A stretch of 64,000 nt of DNA from JAWXTK01 sp044433645 (GCA_044433645.1 JAWXTK010000003.1:40940-104939); one strand, 5' to 3'; counted from the first letter of the stretch, positions 39,510 through 49,344 are shown. Notes: generated by a model not told the origin, from the letters alone. A program made the numbers and translations.

Positions 39510-40439
39510 ATGAGAATCATGGAAGAAAAATTAACTAAGAAAGATCTTGTTTCGATAAATGATTTTACCAAGGAAGAGATTTTTAAGATTTTGGATTTAG
39601 CAGCTGATTTTGAGGCTAATCCTTCTCAGCCACTTTTGGAGGGTAAGGTTATTGCTTCGCTGTTTTTTGAGCCTTCGACGCGTACTCGACTGAGCTTTGA
39701 GAGTGCTATTAACCGACTGGGTGCTAGGGTTATAGGTTTTTCTGAGACCTCAAACACTAGTGTTAGTAAGGGTGAGACTTTCCATGATACCATTTCTACG
39801 ATATCTAATTATTGCGATATGATAGTCATGCGCCACTTTTTGGAGGGAGCACCTCATTATGCAGCCGAAATTTCTAAAGTGCCCATCGTAAATGCAGGTG
39901 ACGGAGCTCATCAACACCCTTCGCAGACTTTGCTGGATTTGTACTCTATCAAAAAAACTCAGGGGACGCTCGAAAATATTAATATTATGATGATAGGTGA
40001 CCTTAAATATGGTCGCACGGTGCACTCACTTTTGGAGGCGCTATCTCATTTTAATGCTAAGTTTACTTTTGTTGCGCCACCAGAGTTGGAGATGCCTAAG
40101 GAGTATAAAGATTACCTCAGTTCAATGGGTCTTAGTTATGTTGAAAAACGCGAAATTGGTGAAGAAATCAATGAGGCTGACATAGTGTATATGACCAGAG
40201 TTCAGCGCGAGAGATTTACAGATGCGATTGAGTATGAGAGGGTTAAAAATGTTTATGTGTTGAGAAATTCTATGCTTGATAATACTAAAGATAATATGAG
40301 AATCTTGCATCCTCTGCCTCGTGTGAATGAGATAGACACAGATGTGGATTCTAATGCTAAGGCATATTATTTTAACCAAACCGAAAACGGAGTTTATACC
40401 CGTATGGCAATAATCGCACATTTATTAGGTGCTAAATAA
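39510..40439 (+). CDS. pyrB: Aspartate carbamoyltransferase, catalytic subunit
   Basis: Makes carbamoyl-aspartate, the first committed step of pyrimidine synthesis. 309 aa with the carbamoyl phosphate motif FFEPSTRTRLSFESA, HPSQTLLDLYSI and the C-terminal aspartate site RILHPLPRVNEI. A second in-frame ATG three codons downstream is an equally possible start. The regulatory subunit gene follows after 11 bases, so the enzyme should be a regulated holoenzyme. Confidence 0.96.
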   Translation: MRIMEEKLTKKDLVSINDFTKEEIFKILDLAADFEANPSQPLLEGKVIASLFFEPSTRTRLSFESAINRLGARVIGFSETSNTSVSKGETFHDTISTISNYCDMIVMRHFLEGAPHYAAEISKVPIVNAGDGAHQHPSQTLLDLYSIKKTQGTLENINIMMIGDLKYGRTVHSLLEALSHFNAKFTFVAPPELEMPKEYKDYLSSMGLSYVEKREIGEEINEADIVYMTRVQRERFTDAIEYERVKNVYVLRNSMLDNTKDNMRILHPLPRVNEIDTDVDSNAKAYYFNQTENGVYTRMAIIAHLLGAK

Positions 40440-40450
40440 CACATAAGATT

Positions 40451-40915
40451 ATGACAGATAAATTAGTTCAAGTCACAGCAATAGAGAGTGGAACAGTGAT
40501 AGATCATATTCCATCGGATAGTCTTTTTAAGATAATTTCAATCCTTGATTTAGAGAAAGAAACCTCGCGCGTAACCTTTGGCTCTAACCTAGAGAGCAAG
40601 CGCATGGGTAAGAAGGCGATTATTAAAATTAATGACCGTTATTGTGCTCAGGATGAGATAAATAGAATAGCTCTAATAGCTCCAATGGCAGTGGTGAATA
40701 TCATCAAAAATTTTAATGTTGTAGAAAAACTTGAGGTTCGTGTGCCTGATAAAATCGGGGGGTTTGTTAAGTGTGCCAATCCTCAGTGTATCACAAATCA
40801 TGAGAGCATAGCTACTAAATTTACGGTGCTAAAAATAGAGGATAGTGTGTCGCTAAGATGTAAATATTGCGATAAAATAACTTATCAATCAGAAATAGAA
40901 CTTATCAAAAAATAG
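40451..40915 (+). CDS. pyrI: Aspartate carbamoyltransferase, regulatory subunit
   Basis: 154 aa: an N-terminal nucleotide-binding domain (IESGTVIDHIPSDSLFKI, giving CTP/ATP control) and a C-terminal zinc domain with C-x4-C (CANPQC) and C-x2-C (CKYC). It partners PyrB and makes the enzyme allosteric. It is followed by uvrA after 15 bases. Confidence 0.95.
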   Translation: MTDKLVQVTAIESGTVIDHIPSDSLFKIISILDLEKETSRVTFGSNLESKRMGKKAIIKINDRYCAQDEINRIALIAPMAVVNIIKNFNVVEKLEVRVPDKIGGFVKCANPQCITNHESIATKFTVLKIEDSVSLRCKYCDKITYQSEIELIKK

Positions 40916-40930
40916 TTTCAAAATTTAAGT

Positions 40931-43714
40931 GTGGCAAAAGCGAAACAATCAATTATAATAAAAGGGGCTAAGGTTCATAACCTCAAAAACATAGATTTAG
41001 AAATTCCTCACAATTCTTTGGTGGTTATCACAGGGCTGTCGGGCAGTGGAAAATCGACTCTTGCCTTTGATACTATTTTTGCTGAGGGGCAAAGACGCTA
41101 TGTTGAGAGCTTGTCTTCGTATGCTCGTCAGTTTTTAGGCAGGGTGGGTAAGCCCGATGTGGAGTCTATCTCGGGTATAGCGCCTGCGATTGCTATTGAG
41201 CAGAAGGTTAATACGCGAAATTCGCGCTCAACTGTGGGTACAAGCACAGAAATTTATGATTATCTAAAACTTTTATTCTCGCGTGTGGGTAAAACTTTCT
41301 CGCCTATATCGGGCGCTGAGGTTAAGGTTTCCCAGGTGGATGATGTTGTGGAATATATCAAAAGTTTTTCTAGTGATAATAGAGTTTTTCTTGGTTTTGA
41401 GATTAAACTTATCGCTGAGCAGGGATTGATTGAAAAGCTAACTTTGCTGATAAAAGATGCGATTTTAAGGGTATATTATAAAGGTGAAATTCAGCTAATT
41501 GAGGATATTTTACCTACGCTCAAAGGTGATGAACAAGATATTATTGCTATAGTTGATAGGGCTAAAGTAGCGCATGATAGTGAGGCTGAAAGTAGGTTTA
41601 GGGACTCGGTCTCTAGGTGTTTTGAGTATGGCGATGGAGATAGCGTAGTAATTATCCAAAATCCTGATAAAGAGTATGTTATAAAAGATTTCTCGGTGCG
41701 TTTTGAGATGGATGGCATCTCGTTTGAGCAACCAAATGAGCATCTTTTTAGTTTTAATAATCCTCTTGGGGCGTGCCCTAGGTGTGAGGGTTACGGCAAG
41801 GTTGTGGGTATAGACGAAGATTTGGTTGTGCCTGATAAAACTAAGTCGATATATGACAATGCAGTGGCTTGTTGGAGGGGCGACACCATGCAAAAATGGA
41901 AGATGCTTTTGATTAACAACGCTGCTAAATTTGATTTCCCAATTCACAGACCTTTTTATGAATTAACTAAGGCTCAAAAGACCCTGCTCTGGCGAGGAAA
42001 TGAGTATTTTGAGGGACTTGATGATTTCTTTAAAATGCTTGATGCTGAGCGTTATAAGATACAATTTAGGGTGATGTTGTCGAGATATTCCGACAAAACT
42101 ACTTGCCCTGAGTGTGAGGGTTCGAGGCTTAGAAAAGAGGCTTTGTATGTGAGGATAGGGGGGCTGAATATTGCAGAATTTACAGCAATGTCCATAGGCG
42201 AATTGTATGAATTTTTGTGCAATATTAAGCTTGATGATTACGATAAAGTTAAATCTGAGCGCATCTTGCAGGAGGTGAAAAGTAGACTCAGCTACATGAT
42301 AGAAGTGGGGCTTTCCTACCTTACTTTAGATAGGCTTTCATCGACGCTTTCTGGTGGTGAGAGTCAAAGAATTAATCTTGCCACTTCTCTTGGGAGCAAT
42401 CTTACCGGCTCGCTTTACATACTTGATGAGCCTAGTATAGGTTTGCATCCTCGTGACACAGAGAGACTTATCTCGGTGCTTAAAAAACTTCGTGACCTTG
42501 GTAATACGGTGATAGTTGTGGAACATGAGAGCGAAGTGATGAAGGCCGCTGACACTATTATAGATATAGGCCCCGGGGCAGGAGTTCATGGGGGTGAAGT
42601 GGTTTTTAATGGAAGTCTCAACGAATTGCAAAATTATGTTTCTCGTTCGCTGACGGCAGATTACTTGTTTGGCAAAAGAAAAATTGAGTTACCTGAAAAA
42701 GCTCGTGCATTTACGCGTTCGATTAAAATCAAGGGAGCTAGAGAGAATAATCTTAAAGGTGTGGATGTCGCCTTCCCTCTTGGCGTAATAACTTGCGTTA
42801 CGGGGGTGAGTGGTTCGGGTAAATCTACGCTTGTGAAAAATATACTTTACCCGGCTGTTAACCGTTATCTTAGTGAGACAGGGCCTAAACCCGGATTTTT
42901 TGAGAAACTGGAGGGCGATGTTAGTATGATAAAAAGGGTGGAGATGATAGATCAAAATCCTATTGGAAAGTCTTCGAGGAGCAATCCAGTGACTTACATT
43001 AAGGCCTATGATGATATTCGTAAACTTTTTGCCGAGCAGCCTTATGCTAAACACAATGGCATGAGCGCAGCAAATTTCTCGTTTAATATCGCAGGTGGCA
43101 GATGTGATGAGTGTGAGGGCGAGGGCGTGATACATGTGGGTATGCAGTTTATGGCTGATGTGACCTTGGTGTGTGAGAGCTGTGGGGGTAAAAGGTTCAA
43201 GGACGAGGTTTTAGAAGTTAGATATTTTGGCAAAACTATCTTTGATATACTAGAGCTTACGGTGGATGATGCAGTGGAATTTTTCACCGAGAAAAATGCC
43301 GTGGGTAACAAACGAATAATAGATAAACTCGCTGCACTTCAGAGAGTTGGCCTTGGTTATGTGAAGCTGGGGCAGAGCTCATCTACGCTATCTGGTGGTG
43401 AGAGCCAGAGGGTGAAGCTAGCATCGTTTTTAACTAAGGATGCTAGTTCTGATAGTATAATGTTTATCTTTGATGAGCCTACAACGGGGCTGCATTTTCA
43501 TGATATAAACGTGTTATTAAAGGCGTTTGATGCGCTGATAAGTAAAGGTCACACGATAGTTATTGTAGAGCATAATGTGGATGTGATTAATAATGCCGAC
43601 TGGGTGATAGATTTGGGGCCCGAGGCAGGAGATATGGGTGGAGAGGTAGTTTTTGAGGGTACGCCCAGCGATTTGAAACTTAATGAGAGGTCTTACACAG
43701 CTAAGTTTTTGTAG
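40931..43714 (+). CDS. uvrA: UvrABC system protein A
   Basis: DNA-damage recognition ATPase of nucleotide excision repair. 927 aa with two ABC modules: Walker A GLSGSGKSTLAFD and GVSGSGKSTLVKN, signatures LSGGESQRINLA and LSGGESQRVKLA, and two zinc fingers (CPRCEGYGKV...CPECEG and CDECEGEGVIHV...CESCGG). Begins with GTG. Its place in a pyrimidine/peptidase run suggests read-through transcription rather than an own damage-inducible promoter; no LexA-like box is visible. Confidence 0.97.
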   Translation: MAKAKQSIIIKGAKVHNLKNIDLEIPHNSLVVITGLSGSGKSTLAFDTIFAEGQRRYVESLSSYARQFLGRVGKPDVESISGIAPAIAIEQKVNTRNSRSTVGTSTEIYDYLKLLFSRVGKTFSPISGAEVKVSQVDDVVEYIKSFSSDNRVFLGFEIKLIAEQGLIEKLTLLIKDAILRVYYKGEIQLIEDILPTLKGDEQDIIAIVDRAKVAHDSEAESRFRDSVSRCFEYGDGDSVVIIQNPDKEYVIKDFSVRFEMDGISFEQPNEHLFSFNNPLGACPRCEGYGKVVGIDEDLVVPDKTKSIYDNAVACWRGDTMQKWKMLLINNAAKFDFPIHRPFYELTKAQKTLLWRGNEYFEGLDDFFKMLDAERYKIQFRVMLSRYSDKTTCPECEGSRLRKEALYVRIGGLNIAEFTAMSIGELYEFLCNIKLDDYDKVKSERILQEVKSRLSYMIEVGLSYLTLDRLSSTLSGGESQRINLATSLGSNLTGSLYILDEPSIGLHPRDTERLISVLKKLRDLGNTVIVVEHESEVMKAADTIIDIGPGAGVHGGEVVFNGSLNELQNYVSRSLTADYLFGKRKIELPEKARAFTRSIKIKGARENNLKGVDVAFPLGVITCVTGVSGSGKSTLVKNILYPAVNRYLSETGPKPGFFEKLEGDVSMIKRVEMIDQNPIGKSSRSNPVTYIKAYDDIRKLFAEQPYAKHNGMSAANFSFNIAGGRCDECEGEGVIHVGMQFMADVTLVCESCGGKRFKDEVLEVRYFGKTIFDILELTVDDAVEFFTEKNAVGNKRIIDKLAALQRVGLGYVKLGQSSSTLSGGESQRVKLASFLTKDASSDSIMFIFDEPTTGLHFHDINVLLKAFDALISKGHTIVIVEHNVDVINNADWVIDLGPEAGDMGGEVVFEGTPSDLKLNERSYTAKFL

Positions 43715-43735
43715 ATTTCTCACCTTATATAAATA

Positions 43736-44959
43736 ATGACAAATAAAGAATTTAATACTTTTGTTTTACCCAATGGCATTAGATGTTTGCACAAAAAAAT
43801 ATCTTCGCCAGTGGCTTATTGCGCGCTTACGATTAACGCTGGTAGTCGCGATGAATTGCCCTCGGAGCATGGTTTGGCTCACTTTGTTGAGCACTCGATG
43901 TTTAAGGGGACTAAAAATAGAACTTCTTATGAGATTTTAAATTTTATAGAGTCAAAAGGGGGTGAGGTCAACGCTTATACTGGCAAGGAGGAAACGGTTT
44001 TACACGCTGTGTGCTTGAATAGTGATGTGGAATGTGCCGTGGATATTATCTCGGATTTAGTGTTTAATGCGACTTTTTTGCAGAGCAAGATAGACCAAGA
44101 AAAACAAGTGATTTATGATGAGCAAAATTCTTATGTGGACTCTTATCCTGAGTCAATTTATGATGATTTTGAGGATTTGCTGTTCAAAAATTCATCATTG
44201 GGGCATAATATTTTGGGAACTAAACGAAGGTTAAAGAAGTTTACTAGTGAAGATTTAATTAACTTTGTGTCAAGGTGTTATACTACTGATCAAATGGTTT
44301 TTTCTATGTTCTCTAATATGGATTTTGAGATTTTTAAGAGTATGAGTGAGAAATATTTCGCTCATCAAGAAAAAACTACGCGCTCTTTTGAGAGAACTGC
44401 AACGCTTAAGTATAACAAATTTAATAAAAAAGAGAATAAGGGCGAGGCTCAGGTGCATTATTTCATGGGAAATCGAGCTTTTTCGCTTGAGGATAAATTG
44501 CGTTTGCCAGCATCGCTTATGACAAATATGTTGGGTGGGCAGAGCATAAATTCGCTGCTAAATGTGGCTCTTCGCGAGGAGCAGGGCTTGACTTATAATA
44601 TAGAGGCTAGCATTACGCCATTTTGCGATTCGGGGATATTTTCTATCTACTTCACTTGTGATAAGAAAAATTTAAGCAAGTCAACAGAACTTGTAAAACA
44701 GCAGATTCAAAAGATGAGCGATAGGGATTTTATTGAAAATATTTTGCCAAGTGCCAAGACACAATTTAAAGGTCAAATAAGAATAGCCCAGGAAAGCCAA
44801 GAAAATTATATGCTTAATGCAGCACGTAGCTACTTGATTTACAATGATATAGACCCAGTGGAGGTGATGATGCAAAAAATTGATGAGATAACTACTGAGC
44901 AGATGTTGGAGGTAGCCGAGAGACTTTTTACAAATTATTCGACTCTAATTTATAAATAA
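43736..44959 (+). CDS. M16-family zinc metallopeptidase
   Basis: 407 aa pitrilysin-family protein with the inverted zinc motif HxxEH (GLAHFVEHSMFKGT) and the downstream Glu region (YTGKEETVLHAVCL). The C-terminal half (GQSINSLLNVALREEQGLTY) keeps the inactive-domain fold with the conserved R/Y segment. No signal peptide, so it is cytoplasmic. Related to mitochondrial processing peptidase-like bacterial proteins; the substrate is unknown. Confidence 0.93.
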   Translation: MTNKEFNTFVLPNGIRCLHKKISSPVAYCALTINAGSRDELPSEHGLAHFVEHSMFKGTKNRTSYEILNFIESKGGEVNAYTGKEETVLHAVCLNSDVECAVDIISDLVFNATFLQSKIDQEKQVIYDEQNSYVDSYPESIYDDFEDLLFKNSSLGHNILGTKRRLKKFTSEDLINFVSRCYTTDQMVFSMFSNMDFEIFKSMSEKYFAHQEKTTRSFERTATLKYNKFNKKENKGEAQVHYFMGNRAFSLEDKLRLPASLMTNMLGGQSINSLLNVALREEQGLTYNIEASITPFCDSGIFSIYFTCDKKNLSKSTELVKQQIQKMSDRDFIENILPSAKTQFKGQIRIAQESQENYMLNAARSYLIYNDIDPVEVMMQKIDEITTEQMLEVAERLFTNYSTLIYK

Positions 44960-44960
44960 A

Positions 44961-45611
44961 ATGATAAGCGAATTAGATAAGTACATAGACGAAAAATCTA
45001 CCCCTGAGGATGAATTATTAAAGGAACTGGATCGTCAGACCCACTTAAAACTTGTGCAACCACGCATGATTTCTGGTCATATTCAGGGCTTGCTACTAAA
45101 GATGTTGGTTAAGATGTATAGGCCAAAAAATGTGTTAGAGCTTGGCACTTTTACGGGCTATTCGGCGCTGAGTATCGCCTCTGGACTGCCCGAGGGAGGG
45201 TTTTTAGATACTGTCGAGGTGGATGATGAGATAGAAAGTTTTACAAATTCGTTCTTCGACAAAAGCGCTTATCGTGATAAAATTAAGATGCACATAGGCT
45301 CGGCTCTGACTTTGCCACCGACGCTTGGTAAATGTTTTGATATGGTGTTTATTGATGCCGACAAACGCGAATACCCTGATTATTATCGTATGATAATGGG
45401 TGATTTGTCTACGCCTGCTATTGTTAAGAGTGGCTCGGTGATTATTGCTGATAATATTTTGTGGTATGGCAAGGTCATAGAAAAAATCCCCGCGAATGAT
45501 AAATACACGCAGGGAATAGTTGATTTTAACGCTCTAGTGGCTAGTGACAGTAGAGTAGAAAATATGATTTTAAATATTAGAGATGGGCTAAATATTATTT
45601 TAGTCAAATAG
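44961..45611 (+). CDS. O-methyltransferase (class I SAM)
   Basis: 216 aa of the catechol/caffeoyl-CoA O-methyltransferase-like family: VLELGTFTGYSALSIASGLP (AdoMet loop), DTVEVDDE, FDMVFIDADKREYPDYY (metal-binding Asp) and GSVIIADNILWYGKV. The ATG follows the M16 stop after one base. The acceptor is unknown; relatives modify catechols or tRNA (TrmR-like). Confidence 0.9.
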   Translation: MISELDKYIDEKSTPEDELLKELDRQTHLKLVQPRMISGHIQGLLLKMLVKMYRPKNVLELGTFTGYSALSIASGLPEGGFLDTVEVDDEIESFTNSFFDKSAYRDKIKMHIGSALTLPPTLGKCFDMVFIDADKREYPDYYRMIMGDLSTPAIVKSGSVIIADNILWYGKVIEKIPANDKYTQGIVDFNALVASDSRVENMILNIRDGLNIILVK

Positions 45612-45633
45612 CCGCCCTTAGCATGACTTTAAA

Positions 45634-46284
45634 TTACACCAGTATATCTTTAACACTAGTTACAGTAAAATCTTTAATCACATTATCTGGTTTCCAACTT
45701 CTAACTAAATTATCTGCAAAAGTTGTTGAAAGACCTATTACATTGCACCCTGCATCGCGTGCTGCTATGATGCCTTGGTGAGCATCTTCGTAAACTAAAC
45801 ACTCCCTTGCATCAAGCTTAAGTTCCTGACAAGCACGAATATAGATGTCTGGCTTAGGCTTGCGATTCTCTACCATATCGCCGTTAATGACAACATCAAA
45901 TTTGTCTTTGATATTGCATTTTTCTAATACAAAATTTACGTTTAGCTCAGTGCCTGACGAGCCGACAGCTGTCTTGATGCCTGCTGCGCGAAGATTATTT
46001 AAGAAATCAACAAGGCCTGGGGTGGGGGCGATTTTGCTTTCAAAAATGTCACGATAAATTGCTTCTTTTTCGTTGCCAAGAGAGTTAATGTCGTGGCTTT
46101 CTAGTATGTGTTTTGGTAGGATTGCAGGCATGATTTCGTCGTTACCCATGCCAAACATAGATAGCAAAAGTTCTAAGTCGAGCTGCGTGCCGTACTTGCT
46201 GCAAAAAATATCAAACGCCTCGATGTGTATCTTTGCATTGTCAACCAATACACCGTCCATGTCAAAAATTACCCCTTTAATCAT
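45634..46284 (-). CDS. HAD-superfamily hydrolase, beta-phosphoglucomutase-like
   Basis: 216 aa with the catalytic motif FDMDGVLVDN, a helical cap, SSGTELNVNFV (motif II), RKPKPDIYIRACQ (motif III Lys) and YEDAHQGIIAARDAG (motif IV). It resembles sugar-phosphate phosphatases and beta-phosphoglucomutases; the presence of D-x-D favours either role. Transcribed divergently from rex. Confidence 0.88.
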   Translation of the reverse strand: MIKGVIFDMDGVLVDNAKIHIEAFDIFCSKYGTQLDLELLLSMFGMGNDEIMPAILPKHILESHDINSLGNEKEAIYRDIFESKIAPTPGLVDFLNNLRAAGIKTAVGSSGTELNVNFVLEKCNIKDKFDVVINGDMVENRKPKPDIYIRACQELKLDARECLVYEDAHQGIIAARDAGCNVIGLSTTFADNLVRSWKPDNVIKDFTVTSVKDILV

Positions 46285-46308
46285 AAAAATTTTGTTTTAA
46301 ATTTAGGG

Positions 46309-46316
46309 CAAATATA
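46309..46316 (-). promoter_or_regulatory. -7 box of the HAD hydrolase gene
   Basis: TATATTTG on the minus strand, 24 bases before the ATG. Confidence 0.45.
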
Positions 46317-46337
46317 AAGAATTATTCATAAATTTTG

Positions 46338-46345
46338 TACCTTTG
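46338..46345 (+). promoter_or_regulatory. -7 box of rex
   Basis: TACCTTTG, 25 bases before the ATG. The -33 region lacks TTTG, and I see no clear Rex palindrome over it. Confidence 0.5.
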
Positions 46346-46370
46346 CCTTAAATAAAAATACAACTTTAAT

Positions 46371-47027
46371 ATGAGTATCACACCTATTCCAGAAAAAACT
46401 ATTGAGCGTTTGAGCGAATATCGCAGGACTCTTTTATCTAGTCACCAACAGGGTATTAGTCATATTTTTTCACACGTATTAGCTGGTATTCACGGCATTA
46501 CGGCTGTGCAGGTGAGACGCGATTTGATGTTAATCGGTTTTTCGAGCGACACCAAAAAAGGCTATGATGTCGAGGTGTTGATAGATTTTATTAGCAATAT
46601 TTTGGATAGTAATAATGTTACTAATGTTGCTGTGATAGGTATGGGTAATCTTGGTCAGGCAATTACTAAGTACTTCAATGACAAGGGTTTGAAGCTGAAA
46701 ATTACAGCAGCCTTTGATGTTGATCCCGAAAAAGTCGATCGCTCGATAGACGGAATTATGTGTTATAGTATGGAGGATTTTGAGCGCCAGGTCTCTTTGC
46801 TTGATATTAATCTTGTTGTTCTATGTTCGCCCACTCGTGTGGCATCTGAGCTTGTTGTACCTATTATTAATGCAGGGATTAAAGGGGTGCTGAATTTTAC
46901 ATCGAAACCTCTAAATTTCCCACGAGGTATTGTGGTTGAAAATTATGACATTACTACACTTTTAGAAAAAGTTGCTTACTTCGTTAAAGAGGCTGAGGAC
47001 ACTGAAACTGAAGGGAGAAACGCTTAA
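46371..47027 (+). CDS. rex: Redox-sensing transcriptional repressor Rex
   Basis: 218 aa: an N-terminal winged helix (PEKTIERLSEYRRTLLSS, GITAVQVRRDLMLIGF) and a Rossmann domain (VAVIGMGNLGQAITKYF, TAAFDVDPEKV) that binds NADH or NAD+, with a C-terminal domain-swapped helix. It represses fermentative and respiratory genes when NADH is low. A ribF-type gene follows after three bases, so flavin synthesis may be co-controlled with redox state. Confidence 0.95.
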   Translation: MSITPIPEKTIERLSEYRRTLLSSHQQGISHIFSHVLAGIHGITAVQVRRDLMLIGFSSDTKKGYDVEVLIDFISNILDSNNVTNVAVIGMGNLGQAITKYFNDKGLKLKITAAFDVDPEKVDRSIDGIMCYSMEDFERQVSLLDINLVVLCSPTRVASELVVPIINAGIKGVLNFTSKPLNFPRGIVVENYDITTLLEKVAYFVKEAEDTETEGRNA

Positions 47028-47030
47028 GTT

Positions 47031-47801
47031 ATGAGGCTTGTTTATGGGTTTGACGAGCTAGATTGCTCCAAGAAAACGGTTGTAACTATTGGCTCGTTTG
47101 ACGGGGTGCATTTGGGGCATAGAGAGATACTAAAAACCATAGTCAAAAAAGCTAAACAAGATAATCTGCTGAGCGTAGTAATGACTTTTTCGCCTCATCC
47201 TAGAGCTGTGTTAGATGCTGACAATAAAGGGGTTAAGCTACTGAATACGCTGAGTGAAAAGGCTCTTTTGTTAGAAGAATTAGGTGTTGATATACTGCTT
47301 GTTGTGCCCTTTACTAGGGAGTTTTCTAAGTTAGAATATGAACAGTTTTTGAGTGAATATTTAATCAAAAAAGTTAATCTTGGTTGCCTTGTTATAGGCT
47401 TTAATCATCATTTTGGTCATAATAAAACAGGTAGCGTAAATTCTATTTCCTCGCTTAGTAAAAAGTATAATTTTGAGGTGCTCAAAATGCCAAAAATGAT
47501 GCTTGATAGCGTCAAGGTTAGTTCTACTTACGTTAGAAATTTGATAGAGTCGATTAAGATTTCTGAGGCTGAGGAGTGTTTGCTTAGACCTTATTTTTTT
47601 ATTGCAAAAATTGATGAAAACTCTCGTGTTTTGCTCCAGAGTCACGATAAATTAATGCCACCAAATGGGGAATATAATGTAAGTGTAGAGCAGGGGAGTG
47701 AGGTGTTTAAAGATACACTTATTGTTAAAAATTACACTTACTCGCTCGCTCAGTTTAAAAATGTTGGCAGTGAGGATGATTTTATTATAAAATTTGTGTA
47801 A
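47031..47801 (+). CDS. ribF: RibF-type protein with intact FAD synthetase and degenerate kinase domain
   Basis: 256 aa against about 310 for a normal bifunctional RibF. The N-terminal nucleotidyltransferase domain is intact (GSFDGVHLGHREIL, VMTFSPHPRAV, GFNHHFGHNKTG, SSTYVRNLI). After the linker CLLRPYF the riboflavin kinase part is shortened to about 65 residues. It keeps a barrel-like MPPNGEYNVSV strand but lacks the essential G-x-x-x-G-R-x-L-G-F-P-T-A-N motif and the catalytic Glu segment. It should adenylylate FMN but not phosphorylate riboflavin. A complete standalone kinase is encoded at 58591. Confidence 0.85.
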   Translation: MRLVYGFDELDCSKKTVVTIGSFDGVHLGHREILKTIVKKAKQDNLLSVVMTFSPHPRAVLDADNKGVKLLNTLSEKALLLEELGVDILLVVPFTREFSKLEYEQFLSEYLIKKVNLGCLVIGFNHHFGHNKTGSVNSISSLSKKYNFEVLKMPKMMLDSVKVSSTYVRNLIESIKISEAEECLLRPYFFIAKIDENSRVLLQSHDKLMPPNGEYNVSVEQGSEVFKDTLIVKNYTYSLAQFKNVGSEDDFIIKFV

Positions 47802-47819
47802 AAAAATAGAAAAAAAGCT

Positions 47820-47827
47820 TATCTTTG
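47820..47827 (+). promoter_or_regulatory. -7 box of guaB
   Basis: TATCTTTG, 17 bases before the ATG; TTTG occurs at 47793-47796, four bases further than usual. Confidence 0.5.
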
Positions 47828-47844
47828 CATAAAATTTTTATATT

Positions 47845-49320
47845 ATGCCTTTTATAAAAGATAAGATCAAAACTGAGGGACTTACGTTTGATGACGTACT
47901 TTTAATCCCTGCATATTCTGAAGTGTTGCCTAGTACGGTTGATGTTTCATCTTGTTTTTCAAGAAATATTCGTTTAAATTCTCCTATCGTTTCAGCTGCT
48001 ATGGATACAGTTACTGAGGCTGATTTGGCTATTGCACTTGCTCGCGAGGGTGGTATAGGTGTTATTCACAAAAATATGTCTATCGAACAACAAGCTGCTC
48101 AAGTGAGAAAAGTGAAACGTTCGGAAAATGGTATGATTTACGATCCTATCACCATTATGCGCGATAATACCGTGGCTGATGCTATGGCACTTATGCGTGA
48201 AAATAAAATCGGTGGTATCCCAGTTGTGGACGATGATTATAAATTAGTAGGTATCGTTACTAACCGTGACCTTCGTTTCCAAACAGATATGAGTCGCAAG
48301 ATTGACTTGGTGATGACTAAAGAAAATCTTATCACTACAACTAAAGCTGATATTAAAAATGCTTCTGATATTTTATTGCAAAACAAAATCGAGAAGTTGC
48401 CAGTTGTTGATGATAATGGCGTGCTATTAGGTCTTTTGACTTATCGCGATTTGACTAAAGTGCAGGCTAATCCTAATGCTTGTAAAGATGAAAAAGGTCG
48501 TTTAAGAGTTGCTGCTGGTATAGGTGTTACTTCTGATGCTATGGACAGAATCGACGCTCTATATGAGGTTGATGTTGATGCTGTTGTGTTGGATTCGGCT
48601 CATGGTCACTCTAAAAACGTGGTTACTTTGCTTAAAAAAATCAAAGCTAAATATTCTGACCTTGATGTAGTTGTAGGTAATATTGCTACTGCCGAGGCTG
48701 CTAAATACTTGGTTGAAGCAGGTGCTGACGGCGTGAAAGTTGGTATCGGTCCTGGTTCTATATGTACAACTCGTGTGATTGCAGGTATAGGTGTTCCTCA
48801 ATTATCGGCTATTTACGATGTTGCAAATGCTATCAAAGGTAGTGGCGTTGCAGTTATCGCTGACGGTGGTTTGCGCTATTCGGGCGATGTTGTTAAGGCT
48901 TTGGCTGCTGGTGGTGATTGCGTTATGATAGGCTCTATGTTTGCTGGGGTTGATGAATCTCCAGGCGATACTATTATATTTAATGGTCGTAAATTCAAAT
49001 CTTACCGTGGTATGGGTTCGCTTGAGGCTATGCAGTCAGGATCTAGCGACAGATATTTCCAAGGTGGAGTTCAAGATGCTAAAAAATTAGTGCCAGAAGG
49101 TATCGCAGCACGTGTGCCTTACAAAGGTTACTTAAGAGAAATAGTTTATCAAATCATAGGAGGTCTTAGAGCTGGTATGGGTTACTGTGGAGCGAAAGAT
49201 ATTCCTACACTTCAAGATGCTAAATTCATAAGAATCACATCTTCAGGTATGCACGAGAGCCATCCTCACGATGTTGCTATCACTCGTGAAGCACCAAACT
49301 ACTCTCCTGGTGATATGTAG
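47845..49320 (+). CDS. guaB: Inosine-5'-monophosphate dehydrogenase
   Basis: Oxidises IMP to XMP, the first step to GMP. 491 aa TIM barrel with an inserted CBS pair (about 95-205: IMRDNTVADAMALMRENKIG, NASDILLQNKIEKLPVVDDN). The catalytic Cys loop is VGIGPGSICTTRVIAGIG; flap region YRGMGSLEAMQ and the C-terminal HPHDVAITREAPNY are present. Full length. Confidence 0.97.
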   Translation: MPFIKDKIKTEGLTFDDVLLIPAYSEVLPSTVDVSSCFSRNIRLNSPIVSAAMDTVTEADLAIALAREGGIGVIHKNMSIEQQAAQVRKVKRSENGMIYDPITIMRDNTVADAMALMRENKIGGIPVVDDDYKLVGIVTNRDLRFQTDMSRKIDLVMTKENLITTTKADIKNASDILLQNKIEKLPVVDDNGVLLGLLTYRDLTKVQANPNACKDEKGRLRVAAGIGVTSDAMDRIDALYEVDVDAVVLDSAHGHSKNVVTLLKKIKAKYSDLDVVVGNIATAEAAKYLVEAGADGVKVGIGPGSICTTRVIAGIGVPQLSAIYDVANAIKGSGVAVIADGGLRYSGDVVKALAAGGDCVMIGSMFAGVDESPGDTIIFNGRKFKSYRGMGSLEAMQSGSSDRYFQGGVQDAKKLVPEGIAARVPYKGYLREIVYQIIGGLRAGMGYCGAKDIPTLQDAKFIRITSSGMHESHPHDVAITREAPNYSPGDM

Positions 49321-49344
49321 TTAATGTGTGAAAATTAGATATTT

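Noticed and set aside
41491..43311. Several minus-strand frames of 75-148 aa inside uvrA
   Set aside because: uvrA is complete and conserved over the entire length; the antisense frames have no family features.
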